The notes beneath the pieces are model-generated. The model ran no database searches, was not told the DNA's origin, and saw nothing but the letters and a program-made list of their open reading frames with translations. The translations under genes were made by a program, and so were the position numbers. From NCBI RefSeq assembly GCF_039530225.1, contig NZ_BAAAOH010000001.1:1302001-1366000 (forward strand): a stretch of DNA of 64,000 bases. Reading direction: 5' to 3'. The DNA comes from Microbacterium pumilum. GTDB taxonomy: Bacteria; Actinomycetota; Actinomycetes; Actinomycetales; Microbacteriaceae. Below are positions 52,792 through 62,900 of the stretch, piece by piece. How positions within the stretch are numbered: the first letter of the stretch is position 1; each line of letters starts with the position of its first letter.

Positions 52792-53970
52792 ATGTCGACG
52801 CGTGCCACGGCGGCGAAGGCCTCGGTCAACATCGTCACCACGTTCCTTGCGCGGGTCCAGGCCCTGGCGGATGACCCCGACGCACTGGACTTCACGTTCG
52901 GCAACCCGCACGAGATGGCGCTGCCCGGTCTGCCGGCTGCCCTGCGCGCCCAGGTGGAGCCGCGGTCTGTGGACTGGTTCGCGTACCAGACCAGCGATCG
53001 CGGCGCGCAGGAGGCTGTGGCAGCCGGTCTGAGCGCGGAGCTCGGGCTCGCGTTCGAGCCCGACGACATCGCGATGACCCAGGGCGCATTCGGCGCGATC
53101 TCGCTGGCCTTCGCACTCCTCGCGGACGCGGGCGACGAGGTCGTCATCCCGGTCCCCGGCTGGTTCTGCTACGAGCCGATTCTGCATGCCGCGAATCTCG
53201 TACCCGTGCGTGCGGCTCTCGACACCGAGACGTTCGACCTCGATGTGGATGCGATCGCCCGGGCGATCACCCCGCGTACGCGGATCGTGATCGTCAATTC
53301 GCCCGCGAATCCGACCGGCCGTGTCTATCCCAAGGCGACGTGGGATGCGCTCGCCTCCGTCCTCGACGATGCCTCCCGCACCCACGGACGCCGGATCTGG
53401 CTGCTCTCCGATGAGCCGTATCGCCGCATCCGATTCGACGGCATCGCGTTCGCGAGTCCGGCCGGCTCATATCCGTGGACCGTGATCGACTACAGCTTCG
53501 GCAAGGTGCTGCTGGCGCCCGGTCAGCGACTCGGCTACCTCGCGCTCTCACCGCTCGTCCCTGCCGACGAGCGGGATGAGCTGCGCGCGGCATTCATGCC
53601 GCTGGGACTCGCGATCGGATGGGGGTTCCCCGATGCCGTCATGCAGTACTCGGTGGCGGCGCTCGAAAAGCTGTCGATCGACATGGCGGAGCTGACCCGC
53701 AAGCGCGACCGGATGTACGACGCGCTCACCGCCGCGGGGTACGAGATCACCCGGCCCGAAGGGACCTTCTACCTGTGGGGCAGAGCACCCGGCGGCGACG
53801 CGCAGGCGTTCTGCGACGCGCTGGAGGCGCGTGGTGTCTACGTGATGCCGGGATTGCTCTTCGACCAGCCGCACCACTTCCGCATCTCACTCACCGCGAC
53901 CATGCCGACGATCGAGCGAGCGATCCCGCACCTTCTCGACGTCGGCGCGGAACACGATCAGGACGCGTAG
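52792..53970 (+). CDS. PLP-dependent class I/II aminotransferase
   Basis: 392 residues from ATG 52792. Fold-type I features: FTFGNPHEMALPGLPAALR, MTQGAFGAISLAFALLADAG, VIVNSPANPTGRVYPKATW (NPTGR), LLSDEPYRRIRFDG (PLP-binding Asp/Tyr) and DYSFGKVLLAPGQRLGY with the Schiff-base Lys at residue 238. It probably transaminates an amino acid; the specificity is not evident. GGGAGGA at 52774-52780 sits 5 bases before GTG 52786 and 11 before ATG 52792, so two extra N-terminal residues are possible. It is convergent with the small Cys-rich gene. Confidence 0.9.
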   Translation: MSTRATAAKASVNIVTTFLARVQALADDPDALDFTFGNPHEMALPGLPAALRAQVEPRSVDWFAYQTSDRGAQEAVAAGLSAELGLAFEPDDIAMTQGAFGAISLAFALLADAGDEVVIPVPGWFCYEPILHAANLVPVRAALDTETFDLDVDAIARAITPRTRIVIVNSPANPTGRVYPKATWDALASVLDDASRTHGRRIWLLSDEPYRRIRFDGIAFASPAGSYPWTVIDYSFGKVLLAPGQRLGYLALSPLVPADERDELRAAFMPLGLAIGWGFPDAVMQYSVAALEKLSIDMAELTRKRDRMYDALTAAGYEITRPEGTFYLWGRAPGGDAQAFCDALEARGVYVMPGLLFDQPHHFRISLTATMPTIERAIPHLLDVGAEHDQDA

Positions 53971-54003
53971 CCGGCTCGCGGCGCTTCGATCGGCGCGTGA
54001 GAT

Positions 54004-54039
54004 CGACATCCGCGCCATCGATCGATGCAGCGGATGTCG
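54004..54039. terminator. Nine-base inverted repeat between convergent genes
   Basis: CGACATCCG (54004-54012) is matched by CGGATGTCG (54031-54039). The 18-base spacer holds a second palindrome, ATCGATCGAT (54017-54026). It lies 33 bases after the aminotransferase stop and 88 bases beyond the stop of the convergent small gene, so a bidirectional terminator is likely; a protein-binding dyad is the alternative. Confidence 0.45.
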
Positions 54040-54126
54040 GAAACTGGCGCGGATCGGATACTCACGACGGCCCCCGATAGCTGCCGGCGCCATCCTGCTC
54101 GCGCGGACCAGCCGCCGAGGTGCTGC

Positions 54127-54279
54127 TCAGCCCGGTATCAGGTGGTCGTCCGAGACGAATGTCTCGCAGGAGCACTTGCGCCACGAAGCGCTGACGAAGA
54201 TGTCGGTGCGGCACATGCCGAGGTGTTCAGAACTGTCGTGGCCGCAGTTGGAGCAATCGCGGAAGAAATCAGTGGTCAT
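54127..54279 (-). CDS. 50-residue cysteine-rich small protein
   Basis: ATG at 54277-54279, stop 54127-54129. The product starts MTTDFFRDCSNCGHDSSEHL and contains five Cys (C9, C12, C23, C36, C38) and several His, arranged as C-x2-C ... C ... C-x-C. That suggests a zinc-ribbon-like or other metal-binding knuckle, though the spacing matches no family I can name. CGGAGA lies about 8 bases upstream, and the gene is convergent to the aminotransferase with a possible shared terminator. The short length makes coding status less certain, but the clustering of Cys and the ribosome site support it. The rest of 53971-54528 shows no other gene. Confidence 0.55.
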   Translation of the reverse strand: MTTDFFRDCSNCGHDSSEHLGMCRTDIFVSASWRKCSCETFVSDDHLIPG

Positions 54280-54528
54280 GGCGTCGGTCTCCGAGGATCA
54301 TGGGACGGGGACTGGCAGCTCTGCCGGGAATGGACCCAGTTTATCCGGCAAGTGTTTCCGCAATGTCACCGTGGCCCACGGAAGTCGTGCGATATATCGC
54401 GCTTCCCGACCCGTCAGGGTAGCGTCGAAGAGTTCGCGCCGGGATCGTGTCGGCGCTGATCGCCTGCTCGTCCCAGGTGAGGGAACCACATCGTCAGTGA
54501 TTCGCAGCTCGTCGCCGAGAGGACAGAA

Positions 54529-57500
54529 ATGCCCCATTCCCTCAGATTGTGGACCGGAAGCGTGCTCGCCGTCGGGAGCCTGCTGGTCGGAACGAGCATC
54601 GTCGGGGCCGGAGCGGCCCAGGCCGCCGTGTCCCCCGCCGCGCCCGTCGTGATCAACGAGGTCTACGGCGGCGGCGGCAACTCGGGCGGGCTGTACAACC
54701 GGGACTTCATCGAGCTGCGCAACGTCTCCACGAGCCCCGTCGACGTGACCGGATGGGCAGTGCAGTACGGGTCGGCGACGAACACGGTGTTCTCGGGCGC
54801 GACCGTCCTGACGGGAACGATCGCCCCGGGTGCCACCTATCTCGTCGCCGAGGCTCCTGGTGCCACGACGACACAGCCGGACCTGCCGACACCCGACGTC
54901 AGCGGCAGCATCGCCATATCGGGCACCGCCGGCAAGGTCGCCCTGACCAGCACCTCGACGACACTCGCCTGCTCCTCGAGCATCGCCTGCACGACGGCGC
55001 CCGACGTCGTCGACCTCGTCGGCTGGGGCAGCTCCAGCGCCGTCGTCTTCGCGGGCACAGTCGCACCCCTCACGACGAACTCGACCTCCATCGCCCGAGC
55101 GGCGTCCGGCGCGAACACCGCCGACAACGGCGCCGACTTCACGGCCGGCGCTCCGACACCGACCACCGGAACCGTCCCCACGGAGCCGACCGACCCGATC
55201 GACCTCACGATCGCCGACATCCAGGGCACGGGCGCTTCGTCGCCCGTCGTCGGGACGCTGGTCAGGACGACAGGCGTCGTCACGGCTGCCTATCCCACCG
55301 GCGGGATCAACGGGTACGTCATCCAGACGGCGGGCAGTGGCGGCGAGCCGGACTCGACGCCCGGTGCATCCGACGCGATCTTCGTCTTCTCGTCATCGAC
55401 TGCCGGCCAGGTCGCGATCGGCGACACCGTTCAGGTGACAGGCACGGTGAGCGAGTTCAACGGCTTGACCGAGATCTCGGTCGCTGACGCGACCGGTCTG
55501 GTGAAGCTGCCGGCGAGCGCGCCCGTGACCCCGGTCTCCCGTGCATGGCCGACGACGGACGCCGAGCGCGAGTCGCTCGAGTCCATGCTGTATCAGCCCA
55601 TCGGCGACCTGACGATCTCCGACACCTTCTCCACCAACTCGTTCGGCGTTGTCGGGCTCGCCGCCGGAACCACGCCGCTGCTGCAGCCGACCGAGGTCGG
55701 TCGTCCCGGCTCCGCCGAGGCACTCGCCGCGATCGCCGACAACGCGGCGCGCAAGGTCGTGCTCGACGACGGGTCGTCGACGAGCTTCCTCTCAGCGGCA
55801 AACACCGGGCTCGCTCCGACGTACGTCTCGCTGACCAGCCCCGTGCGGGTCGGAGCCGCTGCGACGATCACCGCACCGGTGATCCTCGACTTCCGCAACA
55901 ACGTGTGGACGCTGAATCCGACGTCCCCCGGTCCCGCTGCCGTCACGTTCGAGAACGACCGCACAGCCGCTCCCGAGCCGGTGGGCGGCGACCTCACGGT
56001 GGCGTCGTTCAACGTGCTCAACTACTTCACGACGCTCGGTGCCACCACAGCCGGGTGCACGGCGTTCCGGGACCGCACCGGCGACCCGGTGACGGTGAAC
56101 AGCGGATGCCCGCCGCGCGGCGCCTGGGATCCGGACGACCTGGAGCGCCAACAGGACAAGATCGTCGCAGCCATCGACGACCTCGACGCCGATGTGGTCG
56201 GCCTGCTCGAGATCGAGAACTCGCTCGTGGTCGACGGCGTGGCGGATGAGGCGGCCGGCACGCTGGTCGCGGCGCTCAATGCCGCCGCGGGATCGGATGT
56301 GTGGGCCTACGTGCCGTCATCCACAGACCTGCCTCCCGCCGCAGAGATGGACGTGATCACCAACGCCATCATCTACCGCACCGCCGCTGTCGAGCGGACC
56401 GGCGAGTCGCACGCGCTCGGTACGCTCAGCGCCGACGACCAGGCATTCGGTAACGCCCGCGAGCCGATCGCCCAGGTGTTCACACCCACGGGCGGCGGCG
56501 AGCCGTTCCTCGTGGTCGTCAACCACTTCAAGTCCAAAGGCTCCGCCGGTCCCTGGCCCGGAGACGTCGACACGGGCGACGGACAGGGCGCATCCAACGA
56601 GTCACGCGTTCGTCAGGCCACGGCGCTGCGCGACTGGGTGCCGACCATCCAGGGCACCGCCGAGTCGGTCGCGCTCGTCGGCGACTTCAACTCCTACACG
56701 CTCGAGGACCCGCTGCAGGTGCTGTACGACGCGGGTTACGCGGATGCCGCAGCCGCTTTCGCGCCGGGGCAGTACTCCTACTCGTTCTCGGGTCTGTCGG
56801 GTTCGCTCGACCACGTCCTGCTCAACGAAGCGGCGATGGAGCGTGCGACCGGTGCCGACATCTGGGAGATCAACGCCGAGGAGTCGATCGCGCTCGAGTA
56901 CGACCGCTACAACTACCACGGCACGCTGTTCTACGCGCCGGACGAGTACCGCTCATCCGACCATGACCCCGTCATCGTCGGTCTGTCGTCCGGTGTCACC
57001 ACCAGTGCGACGACGCTCGCCGCGAGCCCGGCGACCCAGATCTACGGTGCATCGGCCCCCCGCATCCAGCTCACCGCCACCGTCTCGTCCAACGGCCCGG
57101 TGTCGGGAGCGGTCGAGTTCGTGGCCGACGGGTCCGTCATCGCCACCGCTCCGATCGAAAACGGCACGGCGACGTACCGTCTGCCGGCCAGCACGCCGGC
57201 AGGAACGTACGAGGTCGTCGCGCGCTGGGCGGGAACGGCGGATGTCGAGGGCTCGACATCCGCACCGGTGACGGTCACGGTCACGAAGGCGACGACGACG
57301 ACCACACTCAGCGCTCTCGCTGGTGGCCGAATCCTTCCGACATACGTCTTCGTGTCCGTGACGCAGAGCAACGGCAAGGCGGCGACCGGAACAGTCGAGA
57401 TCCGCGAGGGTCAGACGGTGCTCAAGAAGCTCCCGGTAAGACTCGGGGCGGCCGCCGGCACGATCTGGTCGCTCCCGCGGGGCTCTCATGTGCTCACCGC

Positions 57501-57570
57501 GACCTTCGTGCCGTCGACGGTGAACGTCGCGCCGAGCACCAGCAACAGCGTGACCGTCAGGATTCGCTGA
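54529..57570 (+). CDS. Secreted ExeM/NucH-family endonuclease with lamin-tail and Ig-like domains
   Basis: 1013 residues. The signal peptide ends near residue 33 (AGAAQA). A lamin-tail domain (about 40-200) has VVINEVYGGGGNSGGLYNRD and FIELRN. The middle carries OB-like strands; the endonuclease/exonuclease/phosphatase domain (about 488-825) shows LTVASFNVLNYFTTLG, VGLLEIENS, VVNHFKSKGS, VGDFNSY and SSDHDPVIVGL with the metal and catalytic residues. Two Ig-like modules end the protein (about 830-1013). Relatives degrade extracellular DNA, for nutrient uptake or biofilm turnover. There is no sortase motif, so it is released. Its 3' end overlaps the convergent gene by 14 bases. Confidence 0.92.
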   Translation: MPHSLRLWTGSVLAVGSLLVGTSIVGAGAAQAAVSPAAPVVINEVYGGGGNSGGLYNRDFIELRNVSTSPVDVTGWAVQYGSATNTVFSGATVLTGTIAPGATYLVAEAPGATTTQPDLPTPDVSGSIAISGTAGKVALTSTSTTLACSSSIACTTAPDVVDLVGWGSSSAVVFAGTVAPLTTNSTSIARAASGANTADNGADFTAGAPTPTTGTVPTEPTDPIDLTIADIQGTGASSPVVGTLVRTTGVVTAAYPTGGINGYVIQTAGSGGEPDSTPGASDAIFVFSSSTAGQVAIGDTVQVTGTVSEFNGLTEISVADATGLVKLPASAPVTPVSRAWPTTDAERESLESMLYQPIGDLTISDTFSTNSFGVVGLAAGTTPLLQPTEVGRPGSAEALAAIADNAARKVVLDDGSSTSFLSAANTGLAPTYVSLTSPVRVGAAATITAPVILDFRNNVWTLNPTSPGPAAVTFENDRTAAPEPVGGDLTVASFNVLNYFTTLGATTAGCTAFRDRTGDPVTVNSGCPPRGAWDPDDLERQQDKIVAAIDDLDADVVGLLEIENSLVVDGVADEAAGTLVAALNAAAGSDVWAYVPSSTDLPPAAEMDVITNAIIYRTAAVERTGESHALGTLSADDQAFGNAREPIAQVFTPTGGGEPFLVVVNHFKSKGSAGPWPGDVDTGDGQGASNESRVRQATALRDWVPTIQGTAESVALVGDFNSYTLEDPLQVLYDAGYADAAAAFAPGQYSYSFSGLSGSLDHVLLNEAAMERATGADIWEINAEESIALEYDRYNYHGTLFYAPDEYRSSDHDPVIVGLSSGVTTSATTLAASPATQIYGASAPRIQLTATVSSNGPVSGAVEFVADGSVIATAPIENGTATYRLPASTPAGTYEVVARWAGTADVEGSTSAPVTVTVTKATTTTTLSALAGGRILPTYVFVSVTQSNGKAATGTVEIREGQTVLKKLPVRLGAAAGTIWSLPRGSHVLTATFVPSTVNVAPSTSNSVTVRIR

Positions 57571-58351
57571 CCTGCGGCGCCCGCGTGGGCTGGCGAGGCT
57601 CAGCCGAGAGGCGATCGACGAAGCGACGGTGCCCCGTCGCGACGCCGACCGCGACGGCGATCCCTGCGAGCGCGATGCTCGCGGCGACGACCGTCTCGGT
57701 CCAGCGCGTCGTGTCGTACGACGTGCCGCCGGCGAACACAGGGGCGATCATGAACGTGGCCACCAGGTAACCCGGAAGCGTTGCGCCGGAGAGAAGGATC
57801 GCGGCCGCGGTCCACGCGGCCGATCGACGGGCGGCGATCACCGCCAATGCAACGATGCCGGGTAGCTGGATCACGATGAGAAGGGGACTGCTCGCGATCA
57901 ACTCGAGCGAGCTGGGAGCGTCGGACAGCCCGGACAGGAGCCCGTGCACGCCGATGAGCCCGAAGGGGATCGACACCGCCAGCGCGATCAGCCACGAGCC
58001 AGGCGAGATCCAGCGCTTCGACGCGCACGCTGCGGTCAGACAGAGCGCGCCGGCCGCGAGGAGCAGGAATGCGACGCCCGAGAGCTGCGCAGCCTGACCC
58101 ACGTTCTGCCAGGGATCCGCCGGAACGACGAAGTCGTAGAGATGATCCTCGATCAAGGACTGATGATCCTCCGTCACGAGGGCGCTGAAGGTTCCGAGGT
58201 CGGCTGCCCACACCCACCGCTGCAACGAGGCGACGAGCAGCGCCGCCGCCGCCGCCAGAAGCATCGCCGCCGAGACGATGGCTCGGACAAGGCGCCATCG
58301 CGGAAGACGCGACGCCGAGAGGACGGTATCCAAGGGGACCTCAGTTGTCAT
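57557..58351 (-). CDS. Hypothetical multi-pass membrane protein
   Basis: 264 residues of no family I recognise. Hydrophobic segments fall near residues 25-45 (AIVSAAMLLAAAAALLVASL), 90-112 (GVAFLLLAAGALCLTAAC), 122-140, 162-180, 190-210 and 223-243, giving about six helices with a soluble loop at about 48-85 (DHQSLIEDHLYDFVVPADPW). The start is the Met before TTEVPLDTV; five upstream residues in frame are unlikely. It shares the strand of the aldo/keto reductase gene, whose stop lies 52 bases upstream, so a two-gene transcript is possible. Its last codons overlap the nuclease gene's end on the other strand. Confidence 0.7.
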   Translation of the reverse strand: MTTEVPLDTVLSASRLPRWRLVRAIVSAAMLLAAAAALLVASLQRWVWAADLGTFSALVTEDHQSLIEDHLYDFVVPADPWQNVGQAAQLSGVAFLLLAAGALCLTAACASKRWISPGSWLIALAVSIPFGLIGVHGLLSGLSDAPSSLELIASSPLLIVIQLPGIVALAVIAARRSAAWTAAAILLSGATLPGYLVATFMIAPVFAGGTSYDTTRWTETVVAASIALAGIAVAVGVATGHRRFVDRLSAEPRQPTRAPQVSES

Positions 58352-58403
58352 GCCCTGAACGTACACGCCGGCCGGTCCTCGCCGACCAACGGCAAGTGAA
58401 CCT

Positions 58404-59447
58404 TCAGTCCTGCACGATGACCGAGGTGGGGAACGGGAGGCGCTCGGAGTTGTTCACGACCTGGTGCCAGTACGGGTAGATCGGAGTGAGCGCGCTCGCG
58501 GCATCGAGTCGGGCGATTTGATCGGCATCGAGCGACCACCCGACTGCGCCGAGATTCTCGGCGAACTGGGCCTCGTTGCGGGCTCCGAAGATGATCGACG
58601 AGACGGTCGGACGGCTGAGCACCCAGTTCAGCGCCAGTTGGGGGATCGTCTTGCCGGTCTCGTTCGCCAGCTCGTCGAGCACATCGACTGTGCGGTAGAG
58701 GGTCTCGCGGTCGCCGGATGCCTCCGTCTCGCCGGGCACGGCCAGGCGGCTGTCGGCCGGGACCGGCGTGTTGCGCCGCAGCTTGCCGGTGAGGCGGCCC
58801 TGCGAGAGGGGACTCCACACCACGGTCCCGACTCCCTGATCGACGGCGAGCGGCATCAGCTCCCACTCGAACTCGCGAGAGGCGAGGGAGTAGAACGCCT
58901 GATGGGCGACGTACCGGCCCCATCCGTACCGCTCCGACACCGAGAGCGACTTCATCAGCTGCCAGCCCGAGAAGTTCGAGCATCCGATGTAGCGCACCTT
59001 GCCGCTGCGCACGAAGTCGTCGAGCGTGCTCAGCACCTCATCGACCGGTGTCAGCGCGTCGAAGCCGTGGAGGTAGTAGACGTCGACGTAATCCGTGTCC
59101 AGCCGATTCAGGCTCGCCTCGAGCGCCCGGGTCAGGTGGTGGCGCGAACTGCCCGCGTCATTGCGGCCCGTCCCGGTCCGGCCATTGGCCTTCGTACCGA
59201 TCAGCACCTGGTCGCGGCGGTCTGCGACCGCCTGCCCGAGGATCTTCTCCGCTCGGCCGCCCGAATAGATGTCGGCGGTGTCGAAGAAGTTGATTCCGGC
59301 GTCGAGCGCCAGATCGACCATTCGCCGCGCCTCGTCGACCTGCACGTTCCCCCACGAGCCTTCCTGCTCTCCGCCGGCGAATGTCGCGGTGCCGAAGGAC
59401 AGGACGGGAACGCTGAGTCCCGAACGTCCGAGCTGACGATATTCCAC
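58404..59447 (-). CDS. Aldo/keto reductase
   Basis: 347 residues of the YghZ/Kv-beta-like AKR group. Catalytic residues appear in INFFDTADIYSGGRAE (Asp, Tyr), VLIGTKANG (Lys) and VDVYYLHGFD (His); the cofactor loop GTVVWSPLSQGRLTGKL and the IIFGARNEAQFAENL segment bind NADPH. It reduces aldehydes or ketones of unknown identity. It starts at GTG 59447 (MEYRQLGRSGLSVP) with AAGGAG five bases upstream. It is distinct from the AKR half of the fusion at 25007. Confidence 0.92.
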   Translation of the reverse strand: MEYRQLGRSGLSVPVLSFGTATFAGGEQEGSWGNVQVDEARRMVDLALDAGINFFDTADIYSGGRAEKILGQAVADRRDQVLIGTKANGRTGTGRNDAGSSRHHLTRALEASLNRLDTDYVDVYYLHGFDALTPVDEVLSTLDDFVRSGKVRYIGCSNFSGWQLMKSLSVSERYGWGRYVAHQAFYSLASREFEWELMPLAVDQGVGTVVWSPLSQGRLTGKLRRNTPVPADSRLAVPGETEASGDRETLYRTVDVLDELANETGKTIPQLALNWVLSRPTVSSIIFGARNEAQFAENLGAVGWSLDADQIARLDAASALTPIYPYWHQVVNNSERLPFPTSVIVQD

Positions 59448-59944
59448 GGGAACTCCTTTGCCGCTGCGTCGTTGGATCCGCCACTCATCGTGCCAGTGAA
59501 CTGCCGGGATGTCGCCCCCGAGAGAGGCGCGACAGGTCCCTGGTCGCGGCCGGTCGTCGAGCCCCGCCGCGGGCAGCGGACCTCCTTGTGACGCCCCCAG
59601 GCGAGCGCTAGTATCTGGCCGAGTCGCCGGTTCGGTCTCACAATGCTGTGGCTATGCTCCGACCGGCCCGACGCCTCCTGGCCTTTCAGCCAGCCGAGAT
59701 TCAACGGCCTTCGCACCGTGGTTCGGGCGTGCAGCTTCCGAGCCAGGTTTTCCTCCCGTCGACGAGTTACGTCGCTCCGCCCGTGCATGTATCAGGGGGA
59801 TGAGTTGCACACTCGGTCCTCTCGGCGCCGCTCTTCGGTCGGCTGACGGTTGCGGAGCCATCGGCGACACGGGCGGCCACGCTGAGGCAACGTCATCCGG
59901 GCCGGCACCTGAACATCGAAACGCAGCGAACAGGAGACAGTGAC
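59448..59944. other. 497-base intergenic region before the second TcA-like gene
   Basis: I find no credible gene here: the short frames lack family resemblance and consistent ribosome sites. It must hold the divergent promoters of the aldo/keto reductase (-) and the TcA-like gene (+). The only clear signal is the promoter-like pair at 59586-59614. If that promoter is used, the TcA-like transcript has a 5' leader of over 300 bases. Confidence 0.6.
59586..59614 (+). promoter_or_regulatory. Sigma70-like promoter candidate for the second TcA-like gene
   Basis: TTGTGA (59586-59591) and TAGTAT (59609-59614) are separated by exactly 17 bases. Each resembles the -35/-10 consensus (TTGACA/TATAAT), and AT-rich hexamers are uncommon in this DNA. 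It points toward the gene starting at 59945. Confidence 0.4.
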
Positions 59945-62900
59945 ATGGCGAACACCATCGACGGGCGCGTGTTCGATCAACGGAGCCGCAAGCCGCTCGA
60001 GGGGTTGACGGTCGAGGCGCTGACATTCGAGCCGCTGACGAGACGTGGCACGGCGAGCATCGGCACGGCGCAGACGAACGCCGACGGCTTCTTCTCCATC
60101 GACGTCGATCCGCGCCGCTTCAAGCTGCTCATCGAGAACGCACAGGACGTCACCTTCCGGGTCACCGGTCCGAACCGGGAAGCATGGATCGTGTCGGGCG
60201 CCCCCACGTGGAACGGACGCGAGGCGGGCGAACTGGTGTCGCTGATCGTCCGCGCCCCCGAGCCGGAGCCGGAGCCGGAGCCCGAGCCGCCCACCGGCGC
60301 CGACGAGACTTTCTCGGTCACGGGCGTCGTGACGGATGCCGCAGGTGTCGCAGTCGTCGGGATCGAGGTTGAAGCCTTCGACGAGTCGGTCACCGACGAG
60401 GTGCTCATCGGCTCCGCGCCCAGCGGCGCCGACGGCCGTTACATCATCACCTACGGGGCATCCGCGATCTCGGGCAAGACGGCCGCCGACCTGCTGGTGC
60501 GCGTGCGCTTTCCGGATAGCGCGGTCCTCGCCTCGAGCGACACCCGCTTCGCGGCGCCGCAGCACGCGACGGTCGACCTCGTCGTCGAGCGCGCAGACGT
60601 GCCCGTCGATCCCGAGTACGCCCGACTGCTCGGCACGGTGCGGCCCATCCTTCAGGACCGCACGCTCGGTGACGTCGACGCCCGCGGTGTCGGCTACCTC
60701 GCCGGCCGCGCCGGCTGGGATGCCCGTGGTGTCGCGATGGCGGCGCGGGCCGACAGTCTCAGCAGCCAGACGCGGATTCCGGCCGCGCACTACTACGCCC
60801 TGATGCGCGCGGGCCTCCCCGGCGAGTTGGATCAGATCCATCGACTCGGCGACGATGCGCTGGCCGGAGCGCTCGAACGGGCAATCGCGGACGGTGTCAT
60901 CGGCGCCGACGACGACATCGAGCGCACGCTCGAACTGCACCGCACAGCCGCGGCAGACGCGCTGCGCGCATTCCGCCCGACCGGCACGGTGTCGAGCCTG
61001 GGCGACATGCTCGACCTGCGGCTCGACGCCGACCAGCAGCAGACCTTCGTCGACGTGCTCCGCGCGACGAACGGCGACCCCGACAAGCTGTGGACGGGGC
61101 TCGCTGACCGGGGGATCGCCGAGTCGACGATCACCCGCCTGCAGACCGACGGCGCGCTCGGCGAGCTGACCCGTCAGAACGCTCCGGTCATCGGTCGGCT
61201 CGTCGAGCGGACGAATCTCGAGGATGCCGCCGAGCTCGCCGACCGCGGCTTCTACCGCGCCGATGCCTGGAAGGAGATCGTCGGCGACGACGTGCCCGAG
61301 GGCCTCACGCTCGACCAGTACACCGCCGGCCTCGCCGCCCAGGTCGCCTCCCGGTTCCCCGGGCGCGTGACCGCGGCCCTGGTGCGCGATGACTCCATTG
61401 CGGTCGCGCCCGAGGCGAAGGCTGAGGTCGCCGCGTTCTTCGTGAAGCGCGGCGAGACGGCATCCATCGGCGTCGCCCCGGTGCGCACGTGGGAAGGCTT
61501 CACAGACTTGAGTGCGCCGGCACGCGAAGGGGCGCTCAAGGTCGAGCGGCTGTACCAGATCAGCCCGTCGGATGACGCGATGGTCGCACTGTCGAAGGCG
61601 GGCATCGACTCGGCGCTCCAGGTGATGAAGTACTCCCCCGACGGCTTCGTCGCCGCCTTCGGCGACCAGTTCCCGAGCACCATGGAGGCACGGCTCGCCT
61701 ACGCGAAGGCGCAGGAGGTGCACACCACCGCGCTGACGATCGCGACCCAGTACCTCGCGTACCGCAACGCGCCGAACCTCTACGCCATCACCGGATCGCT
61801 CACCCACAAGGCGCCCGCGCCCGCCCCCGAGGTCGCCGCCTCGGCGACGCTCGAGGATCTGTTCGGCAGCATGGACTACTGCTCGTGCGACCACTGCCGA
61901 TCTGTGCTGAGCCCGGCCGCGTACCTGGTCGAGCTCCTCGAGTTCATCGACGTGGGCGATGTTCCGCACGTGCTCGACAACCCGCTCGACGTGCTCCTCG
62001 CGCGACGCCCCGACCTGCAGCACCTCGGCCTGTCGTGCGAGAACACGAACATCGCGCTGCCGTACGTCGACCTCGTGCTCGAGATCCTCGAGCACTGGGT
62101 CGTGAATGGAACCCTCACCGGGTATGAGGGACACGACACGCGGCCGGATGCGGCGACCGCGGACCTGCTCGCAGACCCCGAGTACGTGGTCGACGCGGCA
62201 TACGACGCCACAAAGGCGGCGGTCTATCCATCGCCGCTGCCGTTCGATGCCCCGCTCGCGCACCTGCGGACGCTCTTCGAGGTGTGGGACACCTCGCTGG
62301 CGACGGCGCTCGACGTGTTCGGCACCCCGGCGGACGCGCGCCGCGAATGGCTCGGCCTCAACGCGCAGGAATACGCGCTCGTCACCGACCTCGGGTTCCG
62401 GCCGCTCCCGGAGCTGTTCGGCGAGCCCGCCGCAACCACCCTCGCGGCGCTCAACGCGATCGTCGCGAATGCCAAGACCTTCAGCCGACTGACGGATGTC
62501 GCGTACACCGAGTTGGCCGACATCCTGCGCTCGCCGTTCGTCAACCCGGGCGTCGTCCTCGTGTCACTGCTGGAAGCGCTGAAGGTGTCGCTGGGACAGA
62601 TCCAGCAGCGCTTCGACGGCGCCCTCTCCGATGACGAGTTCACGGACCTCCTGCCCGACGACCTCGACGCCGCGCCCTACGGCGGCGATGTCCTCGCGTG
62701 GCTCGACACGAACCGCGACCTGATCATGAGCACGATCACGCTCACCGACATGACGCCGCCCGACGACGACTCGCACGAGTGCGACTTCGGCAAGGTCGAG
62801 CTGCGCTTCGCACTGCCCGACATGACGGCGAACCTGCTGACCGAGATCGCATACCACCGGATGCTGCGCTTCATCCGGCTCTGGAAAAAGCTCGGCTGGA

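Noticed and set aside
59643..59846. 67-codon frame in the intergenic region before the second TcA-like gene
   Set aside because: No ribosome site at a proper distance, no family resemblance and atypical residue content (many Arg and Ser); treated as non-coding.
60264..60290. Short GAGCCG-type microsatellite at the start of the second TcA-like gene
   Set aside because: It encodes the Glu-Pro linker in frame (six-base units), so changes would not shift the frame; considered a linker rather than a phase-variation switch.
59792..62263. 823-codon open frame on the minus strand over the second TcA-like gene
   Set aside because: It mirrors the codon pattern of the + gene, is rich in Arg/Gly/Val and has no family signature; the + frame holds clear TcA motifs, so this is a shadow of high G+C.
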